From Avena insularis (taxonomy: Eukaryota; Streptophyta; Magnoliopsida; Poales; Poaceae), in NCBI GenBank assembly GCA_023614405.1, contig CM042690.1, positions 668,430,802 through 668,494,801 of the forward strand: 64,000 nt of DNA, written 5' to 3'. Shown here one piece after another: positions 1 through 10,343 of the stretch. Made by a program: the position numbers and the translations under genes. Position 1 is the stretch's first letter. The number at the start of each line of letters is the position of its first letter. The notes under the pieces were generated by a model, which did not search any database, had not been told where the DNA came from, and was given only the letters and a program-made list of their open reading frames with translations.

Positions 1-155
1 TCTCCTAAAGTTATCAAACAATTACCTTCAAATCCGATCAAATTTGATCTAATTCAATTTGAAACCAACACATCTATTTAACATAATATATGCATACTAC
101 AACCAAAAATCGGTCGAATTTGACTAAATTCAACCGGATTTGAACTAAATCTAAC

Positions 156-745
156 CTAATCCTCATCCCAGTCGTAAGAGGAGGAGTCGCTGTCGAGCTC
201 GGTCACCGCCGGCACCGCTGACTAGCCAGCGGAGTTGCTACCGACGTCCTCCCTCACCCTAGCCGGCGCCGGAGCTGTCGACGGCCCCGCAGCATTGACG
301 ACCCCCTTCTTCTTCGCTCCGTCGGCCTTCCGCTTGGCCTCGGCGAATTCCTCGAGAAGCTTCTGCTCCTCCTCGACGAGCTCCGGGTTGAGCCCGGTGA
401 GCGTTGCCACCATCGTCACGTCGTGGCGCTCCTCCTCGAGGCGCTCGCGGGCCTCCCTATCCTCCCGCCGCTCACAGTCGGAGACGAGTCGGAGGCTGGC
501 CGGCTCCAAGTCCGGCACCGTGCCGCACCCTAGCGGGAAGTTGAGCTCGCAGCAGTCAGCGTTGTGGAGCTCGACGTTCTTCACGTCGTACGCCTGCTCC
601 GCCGACTAGAAGCTTCCGATCCAGACCTTCTTGTGGGTGTTGCGGTCGGTGATTTCGGCGACCCACGCCCCGCACGACCGCTGCCGCACGCCGCGGTAGA
701 CCGGCGTCGGCAGCACCGGCAAGTCGAGGGTGCTGACGGAGCGTC
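156..745 (-). pseudogene. AP2/ERF-domain transcription factor pseudogene with two in-frame TAG codons
   Basis: Read on the minus strand in one frame from about 745 to a final TAG at 156-158. The AP2/ERF DNA-binding domain begins at 701 with VYRGVRQRSCGAWVAEI, followed by NTHKKVWIGSF and, after an in-frame TAG at 606-608, SAEQAYDVKNVELH and ELNFP, which match the helix part and end of an ERF domain. A charged region follows (NPELVEEEQKLLEEF), then a second in-frame TAG at 222-224, and an acidic, serine-rich tail (TELDSDSSSYDWDED). Intact relatives bind GCC-box-like DNA in the nucleus. The frame is otherwise continuous, so decay is slight; sequencing error or a recent pseudogene are both possible. 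An in-frame TGA lies just upstream of the domain, so no start codon can be assigned. Confidence 0.75.
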
Positions 746-1112
746 AAGGTTGCCTCCGGCACTTGGGTGGCACCAATAGTGGAGGAGAAGGAGTGGAACG
801 GCGATGGGAAGAGGAACATGCTTGAGCTCGCGGCGAGGGGCTGCGGTGCCGACGAGGGCTAGGGATTGGTGGCGGAGACGGTCGGCGAGAGGATCCGGCC
901 ATCGCGGGGCTCCGTCGGTGGCTGTGGTGGCGGCGGGGAGTGTCGGTGGTCGTCGGAGACGGAGGAGGGGACGAGACGAGTGGTGTGAACGCAAGGAAAA
1001 CGAGGGGGATCTTTTACTCATCGGTGTGACCGACTCCTATATTTACTCGTCGGCCGTACCGATGAGTAAATTTTTTACTCCTCTAACGCCGTTTGGACAT
1101 CGGTTAGGTGCG

Positions 1113-1149
1113 GTTAGAGGAGTAAAAGCGCATCTTTTACTCCTCTAAC
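1113..1149. repeat. Perfect 16-bp inverted repeat with 5-nt loop
   Basis: gttagaggagtaaaag at 1113-1128 is followed by cgcat and then its exact reverse complement at 1134-1149. It sits among further copies of the motif tttactcctctaac (from about 1073) and of atgagtaaa-like words. It could be the subterminal part of a DNA transposon whose end lies at 1178, or a promoter hairpin of the AP2 pseudogene. Confidence 0.6.
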
Positions 1150-1160
1150 TGATTAGTGGG

Positions 1161-1178
1161 AATCGGTTAGAGATGCCC
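1161..1178. mobile_element. Possible PIF/Harbinger-type terminus (GGGCATCTCTAACC, read on minus strand)
   Basis: The sequence ending at 1178 reads GGGCATCTCTAACCGATT on the minus strand. The core GGGCATCTC is shared with the termini at 16425 and 29148, both of which have TAA duplications. If it is a real terminus, the AP2 pseudogene lies inside an element whose other end is outside the window. The bases after 1178 are ATA, not a clean TWA, so support is limited. Confidence 0.3.
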
Positions 1179-1181
1179 ATA

Positions 1182-2183
1182 GTAGTACAAAATATTGTTT
1201 TAAGTACGAGTAGAACCGATATGCGTGGCATGTTTTTTATTTTTTACTTTGAAATTAAAACCGAACAAAACAAATTTGCATTGGTACTCTCTACTGCAAT
1301 TGCATTTTACTATGTACAAAGCTGCAACGGTCCTGCCTACATCCCTAAGGAGTTCTAAGCTCCCTAGTTTTAAAGCTCTGTGATTACTTTGTCCGCTTCC
1401 CCTTAGATGGGCCCCGCTTGTCGGTAGAAAATGGACCGTTGCTGGTGTGCCTGACGTGGTTCCGCTGCGGTGGAATTGGGGTCGCGTTGTGTACTACCGA
1501 CGTGAGCCCTTCGTTAGGCGGTTCGCTCGAGTTACAGACCTGAGTCGGTCTCACCCATCCTCCAGATTCGATCCTCAGCTTTCGTATCCACCTCCCTGCA
1601 TTATCCCTCCGCGGCCGGCCACCGTGACGCCTCTTTGGTTCTCTCTCCCTCCGCCTCCTCTTTGCTGCGAGTAGCAGCGGGACACCGCTACCGTCTCCTC
1701 CTTGCTCCTGCAGGTTGCCTCTGCAATCGCGTTATCCCCCCGTTGTCTCGGGCATCAGTCAGTGGTCGGCTCCCCTCAAGAAGAAACCAGGTTCCCCCAT
1801 GGTGGTAGCGATTTCAGTCCCCGATGCTTTTGCTGCTCCTTCACGGGATGCTATTCAGGTATGGGTAAATACATTAGGGTTCTTTTTCTTGGATCTTGGA
1901 TCCAGCTGAGGATGGAAACTGTAATTTCCCCTTTTAATAGTACACATCACTCTATTTTATCTTAATAATCTATACTTGAAAACCAGATTCGCTAATTGCA
2001 GCTAACAAATATTTTAGATTTGGACCTTAGCATCAGCAAGGTGCACATGTTCTGGACCTTCTTCAGTTTATAGCGAACGGTTAGTGGTTTTACCAACATG
2101 ATTATATGAACTGGGGTGGTCAGGTTGTGTCTAGCGGTTTTCGATTTGTGAACCTGTGATAAGTAATGTTTAATCAAATATTG
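1182..2183. other. Intergenic; GC-rich patch with weak signs of a transcript leader
   Basis: The part at 1440-1880 is GC- and pyrimidine-rich, contains a short open frame starting near 1800 (MVVAISVPDAFAAPSRDAIQ) and ends in a good plant splice-donor context (cag/gtatgg at 1857-1863). No downstream exon with a recognisable product was found. It could be the 5' end of a gene or of a non-coding transcript, or chance. Confidence 0.25.
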
Positions 2184-2185
2184 TA

Positions 2186-2309
2186 CTCCCTCCGTCCCAA
2201 AATAGATGTCTCAGTTTTGTCAAAATATGAATAAATCTAGACACTATTTAGTATATAGATTCATCTAATATTAGATAAATCTTCGACATCTATTTTGGAA
2301 CGGAGGGAG
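2186..2309. mobile_element. Stowaway MITE (Tc1/mariner), 124 bp
   Basis: Begins CTCCCTCCGT and ends ACGGAGGGAG, flanked on both sides by TA (2184-2185 and 2310-2311), the target duplication of Tc1/mariner elements. The two arms are complementary over most of their length. No coding capacity. This terminal sequence is the hallmark of grass Stowaway elements. Confidence 0.9.
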
Positions 2310-2311
2310 TA

Positions 2312-3478
2312 TTTTATTTACCGATATCGTGTCTTGCTGCTCCATATAGATGCTCTAGCGCCCCTGACGTGTCATGCTTAGGGTTGTGCTGGTGTGACCG
2401 CTCACACATGCCATGGCCATGGGATTCCTGGTGCAGCTCCTCGACGCACACCTGAGGGTCACCACTGGTTAGTACCCTGCCCAATTTTGTCGCGACGATT
2501 ACCCTAACAATTTGTGCAGTGCCACACGTTTTCACGGCCGAGGTGTGTCCATACAGTAGTATATATTTCGGATACCAGTTAGATTGCCACGAACCCATTT
2601 GCAAATATTTTATGCATGGATAATTTGTGAAAGTATTTTTTTGAGATTGGTCCATGGAGATTTTTGATTGATGTGTTCACATGTCAGGGGAAAAAAGAAA
2701 AAAAGATTGATGGTTAGCCTGGAGGACATAGCCGTACAAGCATATATTCTTCCATTATTTCATTATTTGCGATTAATTGTGTTGGTACAATTTAAATCTG
2801 AACATTAAGATGTTCCTGTAAAGAAAACGATGTGCATCTAGTGCTATGAACAAGGGATAGAAAACTGGTATTACCTTCATATAACTGTATTTACAATGGG
2901 TATTCAGGTTTAAAATGCCCACACCCAGATTTTGAGATGATTATCTATTGTCATGGCCATGGCCAAACATACCAGAAAATTAAGGTTATATATCTGCTAT
3001 ATATGTAAGATAAATGGAATATATTACTATATGGTACAACCCAATTGCGTACAATTTCCATGGTAGTGATGCTAAACCAGAGTGACGACATCATTTGCTC
3101 CAATCTGAAATTTTGCTCTTATGAACCTGAAACGTTGCAGGTCAATGATGCCCATTATTTTCCGGTGTCCGGCAGTAGCTGTGCTCATAAATCCAACCCT
3201 TCTTTGGTCTGATGAGATTGTCCATATATTGGTTAGTTCCTTCGTGACAAAGCTAGAGGTACAGTCATTTTGCATGTATTTAGTACCAAATAACATGTTT
3301 TTTCACTGGCCTTTCAGTACTAAAAATTCATCAGGTACATAAATCTTTTTAGATGGGGATGTATTGGATGATTACGAATGTAGAATGGGGACAATACTTG
3401 ATTATACCATGTATTTTATGCAACAATCTGTCTCACGGAGTTATTGAATATCAACAACTTATTACACACTATATATAG
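2312..3478. other. Intergenic, no gene seen
   Basis: AT-rich sequence. The open frames present are short, lack recognisable domains and have no supporting splice pattern. Confidence 0.5.
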
Positions 3479-3623
3479 TAGGGTTGCAAGCGGCAGGTTA
3501 TGCGGGGCGGACTCACTTTCTGATTAGTACAGATTTATTAGAGGTGGGATACGTAGCCATAGTACAATTTGTACTGTCCATACTGTTTTGCGGGCTAATG
3601 CGGGACCCGCTTATGCAACCCTA
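3479..3623. mobile_element. hAT-type MITE, 145 bp
   Basis: Left end TAGGGTTGCAAGCGG; the right end read in reverse is TAGGGTTGCATAAGCGGG. The flanking 8-mers ATATATAG (3471-3478) and ATATAGAG (3624-3631) match at 7 of 8 positions, which fits the 8-bp target duplication of hAT elements. Internal sequence is non-coding. Confidence 0.6.
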
Positions 3624-3631
3624 ATATAGAG

Positions 3632-4585
3632 TCATAAAAATACTAATTATGTTTGTGAGGGTTAAGCAATATTAGTTTGAACACACTTGTTTCAAAATCG
3701 TTTTTTATAAAAGAATCACCACCGTGAATAGTAGTGTGCCTCTGAGCAAGTCGAGGCTTTGAAAAAGATGCTCAATCATCGGTGTGTATGTTTGCTGCTG
3801 GTGGCAGTGCAAGCTCGTGGCTTAGTACCAAGAATATGGGCATCATGGAGAACACATTGGTGCTAAGCATTGTATGATAACATAACTCCATTTTTTCTTA
3901 GCTTCATCATTGTGTGGATCAAGGTTTCTTTTCATCTTACCATGGTGTTGATGGTAATAAACAAATTGCAGAAATCTCTTTGCAATTGTGCAGCCAGCGA
4001 CTAATTATGAAAGTACCCCATTTCTTTCTGGTCGTTACGTTTATTTTTGGTTATGTTAGCGGTTGACATATGGTGTAGATTATTGTTTTCTACATTTTGA
4101 TCCTGGTTTCTCCTCATATTGTGGTGGTTCGGCAAGATCAATGGACACTGAAAAGAGATTATGATACAGGAATTCATTCATTTCACTATTTTGTTTCACA
4201 TTTATTCATGTGTTGTAATGGAACGTATTGACCATTGTCCTTTTTAATTCACAATTCTCTATTTTCCATTTTCAATTGCTGGTTTTGATTTCTCAAGGTG
4301 TCCCTAGCTGCTATTTTAGCAGACATTTGTCTGGAATTGCTTTTACTCTTTTTGTATGTGGTTGTACAGGCAGTGTTAAAATTATTCAAAATAAGTGTCT
4401 AAATTATAAGAATTTGTGGCTACATCATGTGTAAACTCCACTTAGTAAATGAACTTAGATTTGGTATGTATAGTCGTACTGCTTATTATATACGAGGAAA
4501 CAAAATGGTATATGATAAGTTCTGTGAAGTTTATGTCTTCATTGGTATTCCTTTGTTTCTTAATTGTGCAGAAATAATTAGTCAC
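3632..4585. other. Intergenic, no gene seen
   Basis: AT-rich sequence with poly-T stretches and only short open frames. Nothing recognised. Confidence 0.5.
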
Positions 4586-4588
4586 TTA

Positions 4589-4771
4589 GGACACGTACGA
4601 TGCAAGATGCTCTGAGAGGTGCTTAGAGAAATAAACTGGTTTTGGATTAAGCACTGGTGCTTATTTGTACTAGACAGATGCCTAATTAGGCACCTCTCAT
4701 ATACAAATAAGCATTGGTGCTTAAGAAAAAGTTTGGTTTATTTTTCTAAGCACTTTGCATTGTACATGGCC
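4589..4771. mobile_element. Tourist-like MITE (PIF/Harbinger), 183 bp
   Basis: Left end GGACACGTACGATGCAA and reversed right end GGCCATGTACAATGCAA form imperfect terminal inverted repeats, continued inward by GTGCTTAGAGAAATAAA and its counterpart. TTA flanks both sides (4586-4588, 4772-4774), the standard Harbinger duplication. Internal copies of GGTGCTTA add to the hairpin. Confidence 0.7.
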
Positions 4772-4774
4772 TTA

Positions 4775-6398
4775 GTATGTTCTACAATATGATTAATGTG
4801 GTTTGACTATACTAGAAACCGTGTGTTTTTTTTTTTTGGAAATGGAACTGTGTGTTTTTTTTTTTGGGAAATGGAACCGTGTGTCTATCGAGAATATGGA
4901 TGGCTCGCAAAATTATATGGCAACTAGGTCTTTTGGTGCTTGTTTAAGGAACAGCAAGACACAAATATGTCATAATAGCATCCTGGATAAAACAAAAGAT
5001 GCCAAATGAATGCAGATGTTGAAAAAAAAACGTCTGTATTGCCTCAGACGAAAGCTTAGGCGAAAAAATGTTGAACAATTCTAATCGAGAGGAGATGTAA
5101 TTCTGCATTATAGATGGTATGAACTATGCAATGTGTGATGTAGAAAAAAACAAATTCCAATATGCTACCACTTGGTCCCTGAATAAGAAATTCATGCGGC
5201 AAATATGTTTCTTCTTTGACAAAACTGTAGTCTTGCGAGCCATCTAGCATAACTTCTTTGATGACCTGTTACCTTTCAAGTATTCATTGTCCATGCATGT
5301 CTTGAATGTCCAATAAAACCCCTTCATTATTCTGGATTGTTTGGAGAGGAGGAGATGCCAAAACGAATCTTGGGTTTGACTGTCAAATCTTTCATGTCTT
5401 TTACAAGCTCACGTCATGAGATGAGCTGTAATATTTTAGTTCATTTTGTTTATCATTGTGCCTTAAACACATACTGATAAAAAAAATTGTGCACATACAG
5501 AAGTGGGTTAAATGAGTGTGCATTGTTTAGGGGTTGATAGTTATGAGCATGTAACGTCTTGAAATGAATTAGTTTCTGCACATGTTGGATATTCAGGCAT
5601 GTTAAAACGTGCAATGAGACCAACACTGTGTGATATGATTACTCATGGGCAGAGCATTTTGATTATTTTCCATGTGTAAGGAATTACTTTTGTGTTTGTG
5701 TTTGACATGCAAACATGTCTAAGATCGTCCAATTGGGTCAACACATTACATGCCATCCCATGTATTTGCTCAGGTTTCTTACTAGCTGGTGCTGCTGTTG
5801 TTGGTAAGGCGTCAGGGCCTTGCGAGTTGTTGATAAGCTGGAGCTTTGCGAGTTGTTGATAAGCTGGACGCTTCATGGTGAACCCTCCCTGATCAGGGAA
5901 AGGGTGTGAGTTGTCAACGTGGCCGCTGCTGGATAGGAAGAGGGTGCGGATGGCAGAAATATTTCATATAGAAGATTTCTAGATTTCCATTGCAAACAAC
6001 AAAAAGCTAGACGGTCATGCTTGCAGAAGGCAAAGGTGCTAAGCACACTGTTCCAGCTGCTTAGGCCATCTCATGGTGCACATGTTGGATGCCCTGCCTT
6101 GCAGGAAAATCACATAAGTTCGGTTTCACATGTTTATTTGTGTCTAGCTAGCATGTAATCATAAAAACAAGGCATTGCACCAGAAATTCCTAACAGTTGG
6201 ATGTAACGACGCCAACCCTATGCCCCTTGCGGATCAACTTTATGGATCGTGTTGCGTATAACCAAACATAAATGACCATAGGAAGTTTGTGAGGTAGTGA
6301 TAGTACATTTCATAGGATGAACAGTTAAGATACGCTATTAATATGAAAAATTAAATGATAACAACGTGAAAAAATTAAACGATAACATTAGAGAATGG
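4775..6398. other. Intergenic, two small tandem duplications
   Basis: No gene recognised. At 4821-4885 a 29-bp T-rich unit (gtgtg plus a T run plus ggaaatggaac) is repeated. At 5821-5868 a 22-bp word (tgcgagttgttgataagctg plus ga) occurs twice with a 26-bp period. The stretch may be the interior of a Helitron ending at 6426. Confidence 0.45.
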
Positions 6399-6427
6399 CG
6401 TGGCAAAGCGCGCAAGGTCCTTCTAGT
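6393..6427 (+). mobile_element. Candidate Helitron 3' end (GC hairpin then CTAG/T)
   Basis: The sequence gcgtggcaaagcgcgc can form a 5-bp stem (one G-U pair) with a 6-nt loop, and is followed by a short spacer and CTAG at 6423-6426 followed by T. This is the arrangement of grass Helitron 3' ends. No matching 5' TC end was identified, so the extent is unknown. Confidence 0.35.
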
Positions 6428-6429
6428 AT

Positions 6430-6949
6430 ATCCTAAACAATCTGGCAGGTGTTAAATAATCGGGGAATACTGATATCAAATCCACTAGACAAATAGGTAA
6501 TTTGGTACTTCCATAATTATTTAACACTAATTGAGATTAAAAGCACCCCGAGACAGCAATTCTTGACACCATTGAATGTTTGAAAGGTGTGGGCTTGGAT
6601 GAATAAGATGAACTGGTAACTTAAAGTTTGAAGTGACAAGCAAGGTGCAGTTTGAAGCATCTTCATATTCAAAAAGATCAAGAGATGTATGACAACAAGA
6701 TTGATCAAATTCTTGAACTATGTGAACCCAAAAAGGTGTGATGACATTCAGTTTGGTGAGAGTTAATCAGAACGGTATTTATGTATTGCCTCATGTATCT
6801 AGACGTGTTATAACTTGAGTCAATTAATTTAGGACTGAAGAAGTATATGAAAAAATATTTTGCAGTAGATCTGTTCGAAGAGAAGAATGTTGACTTGTAC
6901 AACTCAGCATGCATGAAAGAAAGCCCCTGGAAGAAGACAAACAACTTCT
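6430..6949. other. Intergenic, no gene seen
   Basis: AT-rich, short open frames only, no recognisable product. The Cassandra element starts at its right edge. Confidence 0.45.
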
Positions 6950-7094
6950 TGTAACACCCCGTCCACTCCTGGGCCCGAGGGGTGTCACTCCTGGCAGCTT
7001 AATAGGATATCTAGACTGGCCCCACAGACCAACACTAGTCTTTTCTGCACACTTTATCCTCATTCATGCGCACCCGGTTACCCACTTCCCGGTC

Positions 7095-7147
7095 GGTCAC
7101 CCATCCTAGAATTACTCTAGGCCAAGCACGCTTAACCTTAGAATTCT
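7095..7147 (-). ncRNA. 5S rRNA-derived segment in Cassandra 3' LTR
   Basis: On the minus strand it contains the pol III internal-promoter words of 5S genes: GTTAAGCGTGCTTGG (box A region) and GGATGGGTGACC (box C). The 5' and 3' parts of 5S rRNA are not conserved, so it is not a 5S gene. In this family such segments can drive pol III transcription; whether this copy does is unknown. Confidence 0.75.
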
Positions 7148-7579
7148 TTTCGAATGAGCTTCCGGAAAAAAAGTTGCAACTTGTTGATATGGGTATCCTA
7201 CCAATCCTATTAAGCCATGTGTCTGGATCTCACGTACACCCACCCTTTAGAAGATCGATGCCCTCATCGATCAAGCACACCCCAGGAACGTTCCCTCTTG
7301 GCACGCGTCTATGCGTCCAGTGCCGACACATGTGCCATGTCGTGCCTACTCCGAGCCACACGCGACATGCTCCACATGTCCCGCCACTAACCCGCACACA
7401 CCCGTGTAATCGCAAGGGTCGGTTCTGATACCACTTGTAACACCCCGTCCACTCCTGGGCCCGGGGGTGTCACTCCTGGCAGCTTAATAGGATATCTAGA
7501 CTGACCCCACAGACCAACACTAGTCTTTTCTGCACACTTTGTCCTCACTCGTGCGCACCCGGTTACCCATTTCCCGGTC

Positions 7580-7632
7580 GGTCACCCATCCTAGAATTGC
7601 TCTAGGCCAAGCACGCTTAACCTTAGAGTTCT
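7580..7632 (-). ncRNA. 5S rRNA-derived segment in Cassandra 5' LTR
   Basis: This is the second copy of the 5S-like segment, with the same box A and box C words. It lies in the LTR next to the primer site, where a pol III start could initiate element transcription. Confidence 0.75.
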
Positions 7633-7719
7633 TTTTAAATGAGCTTCCGAAAAAGAAGTTGCAACTTATTGATATGGGTATCCTACCAATCCTATTAAGC
7701 CATGTGCCCGGATCTCACA

Positions 7720-9247
7720 TAGGTATTCATCAAATACCATACACATAACCGCACATTTACAAAGGGCATACCCAATCTGATATTGATGGAATGAAATCGG
7801 CACCATTCTACGAATCACGAGAGAAAGACTAAACATATATATAATTTCAACTAGTAGGACCAATTTTGCTCTACATAGGAGAAGATTTCGGCGAATTGCA
7901 ATTCCGGTTGTTGCTTAGCGCGACAAAATCTCTATTAAGAAAAATAACACTATGTTTCTAGCGACTTGTTTAATGAAAATCCTCCGTGGGCTAGATATAT
8001 TGCGTAACTATTTTCTAGGCTGATGTTGACTAGAAACAACCATGATTTATACTAAATATTTTTATTTTTTTGCAATTTTTCACAACACCGTATCTCATTT
8101 CATTAATGCAACTCTTATCAAATAGTCTTTATTTATAGTAAACAATACTGGCCACATAGTTATGTCGATGTTATGAAACATGTATACAATTAAATTTTAT
8201 GTGAGTACAATAATATATTTGTGGAGAAGAACTCGAGTTAACAGTTTTTTGAAGATTTTGGAATGGAACATTTCGTTGAGCTTAATTTAATCTACATCTA
8301 AGCAAAGAATGATAATGAAATCGCATTCATATATGATAATGTGTTCTAATTATTAGCATGATAGTGGGTATTATAATATACGAGCCTAGAAAATATCATA
8401 ATATATTTGTGTCTATAGTATAATAGGCTCTTTTTTGTTGTAACCTCTAGAGAATTCTGGAGTGTGTCAAAAAGAGATGTTTATCCTTACATCACCCCTC
8501 GATCTAGATCAGTGTTATTATACTTTTTTCTGTTATACAGATGGTTAAATCTTCTTTCTCTATTATTGCTGGTTCATAATTGATCGATGGGCATGATGCT
8601 GAGATGCTCGGTCTATGGTAGCATATAATATCATTTGTATCAATAAATTAGAAATCAATGCATTTTGTACCAATTTTTGTTTATTTTATTTGATCATATT
8701 ATCAAATAGTGTTTGAAACACCACCAGAAAAATAATGGATTAGTAGCGAGATATTTGAGTGGACAAATTTTCTCCAAAATAGAGTGCATAGTATTACTCC
8801 AAAAAATTCCTAACGAATCCAATAGCGAGATATTTGAGTGGACAATTTTTCTTCAAAATAGAGTGCATAGGATTACTCCAAAAAATTCCTAACGAATCCA
8901 GTCCTACAAAGCCGACATAGATATGAAAAATCTTAAGGTTTTGAGTCCTCCAAAAATCATGAAGTTTTGTAATGCTATATCATTGTGTCTTGAAAATCCT
9001 GCAAATGAAGAGGACTTGCATTGTAGTGATTGATCCTTGTAAACCAAAAGGACTATAGGAAAAACATAATGGACAACAATCCTTTAAAGTTCAGGTAGAA
9101 ATACTGGCTCTTAGCATCCATGAACACTATTATGTAACGAGCAAAGAGAATAATATTGTTATCCCAAAATAGGATACCTTTAATTATCTTTTATTACTTA
9201 TCTCTCTCGGCGATAACATAAAAATAAATGCTTTCTCGATGGGTCAC
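7720..9247. other. Intergenic, no gene seen
   Basis: Strongly AT-rich. The only structure noted is the 79-bp tandem duplication at 8744-8900. The text from 8900 to 9090 contains gapped words typical of degraded MITEs (aatccagtcctacaaa, ccaaaaggactatagg) but no ends could be fixed. Confidence 0.45.
8744..8900. repeat. 79-bp direct tandem duplication
   Basis: The unit starting TAGCGAGATATTTGAGTGG at 8744 recurs at 8823 and continues to 8900, with only a few mismatches. Both units end in CCTAACGAATCCA. Confidence 0.85.
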
Positions 9248-9257
9248 TCCCGCGGGC

Positions 9258-10340
9258 GACCAAGCGACACACCCCTTGCCAGTTTCTCATGTCCTTCCTC
9301 CTACTCCCCTTCCCCGTCGCAGCCGGCGTGTGCCCCCGATCAAAGCCCACAATATGCCGGAGGCGACGGGCTCTCTCCTACCCACTTGCTTGGCTGGCGA
9401 TTCCGGAATGCGTGGTCAAGCGTTGGTGCACTGGTGCGTGCGGTTCTCGTCACGATGGTCATCGACACAACTCGATGGTGGTGGTGTCCGGTGGATGGAG
9501 ATGGTGTCAAGCAGTACAAATGGCGTGTGGTCGGTGACTGGTGGAGTTGTGCCATTGTGGCGAGGCATCACAGCCTAGATCTGGGCCATCTAGGCCCGAT
9601 CTGCTGCAGCCCGACCTTGGCCGCTGCACGCGGGTGGCTGTCGTGCTGATGCAACAAGTGCCCACCCCTGGCTATAGCATAGTTGAGGTGTCAGATTCGA
9701 GCCAAGCGGGCCAACGGGGTTCTGCAGGAGGCATCTTGTAGGTGCCCAGGTGTCACCCCTCCCCTGCGTGCCTAAGGGATCTAGACAAACAAGTCTAGAT
9801 TTGGCGCCAGCCTCCCCTATCTGTGCGGATTAGGCTCACCATGGTGGTGTCTTCCACATCATGAGTGCAAGGTTGTGGACACCGAGCGGTGGCCGTAGAA
9901 GGTGGTCCACGTGGATGGCTCTCTGACGAGTGGTGGTGTGTCTCTTTGGGCAGGAGGATGGTGAAGAGTGGGCAGATCTCAGATCGTTTGGTGGTCTGGC
10001 TTGTTGGTAGCAGGTGGTTCGTGGGTCTGTGGTATGTCGTGGAGGTTTTTTCGGGCGAAATCAATGATGATGGTTGTGGGTGTCGTGACCCTCCACGGGG
10101 CACTCTTGTGTTACCTCCCCCACACCAGAGCTCTGGGTGAAAACCCTTGACCGTCTCAGTCTCGGTGACGACGGCGCGTGGCGTTGCCACCCCTCTTTGC
10201 GGCGTTGTCGTGGAGCTCTGGTTCCTTTCGGTCCCGTTGTGCTGGCATCGTACGACCTGATCGGATCCCCTCTCGATGCTACTCATTCTCGGTGTGGGGC
10301 GTTCTTGACGACCTCCTATCCTCTACATGCGACTTTCTTA
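9258..10340 (+). other. LINE-like GC-rich 5' region, non-coding
   Basis: G/C-rich and G/T-rich sequence of the kind found at the 5' ends of the other retroposons in the window (for example 27214-28394). Open frames are present on both strands but overlap each other and show no domain. The left edge abuts the 10-bp duplication; the right edge stops where gypsy RNase H coding sequence begins at about 10344. Confidence 0.45.
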
Positions 10341-10343
10341 TCT

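Larger units (their letters stand above)
6950..7719 (-). mobile_element. Cassandra TRIM retrotransposon with 5S rRNA-derived LTRs
   Basis: Two direct repeats of about 285 bp (6950-7234 and 7436-7719) begin TGTAACACCCCG and end GGATCTCACA/G, and are about 94% alike by eye. The internal segment is only 201 bp. Next to the right-hand repeat, 7421-7433 is the complement of TGGTATCAGAACC, an initiator-tRNA-Met primer site, so the element reads on the minus strand with its 5' LTR at the right. Both LTRs carry a 5S rRNA-like segment in the same orientation. This combination defines Cassandra, a terminal-repeat retrotransposon in miniature that encodes nothing. No target-site duplication is evident. 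Confidence 0.85.

Noticed and set aside
222..609. 124-codon plus-strand frame MLPTSSLTLAGAGAV
   Set aside because: It is the antisense shadow of the AP2 pseudogene, whose minus-strand frame has clear domain motifs.
3072..3342. Overlapping 74- and 73-codon frames on opposite strands as a small gene
   Set aside because: Mutual shadows without domain, conserved splice sites or promoter evidence.
7066..7428. 120-codon plus-strand frame across the Cassandra element
   Set aside because: Covers LTR and 5S-derived sequence; the element is non-coding.
7095..7632. Functional 5S rRNA genes
   Set aside because: Only the internal-promoter region is conserved and both copies sit in Cassandra LTRs with a primer site.
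9795..10286. 163-codon frame on the minus strand
   Set aside because: Opposed by equally long plus-strand frames in the LINE-like leader; no domain found.
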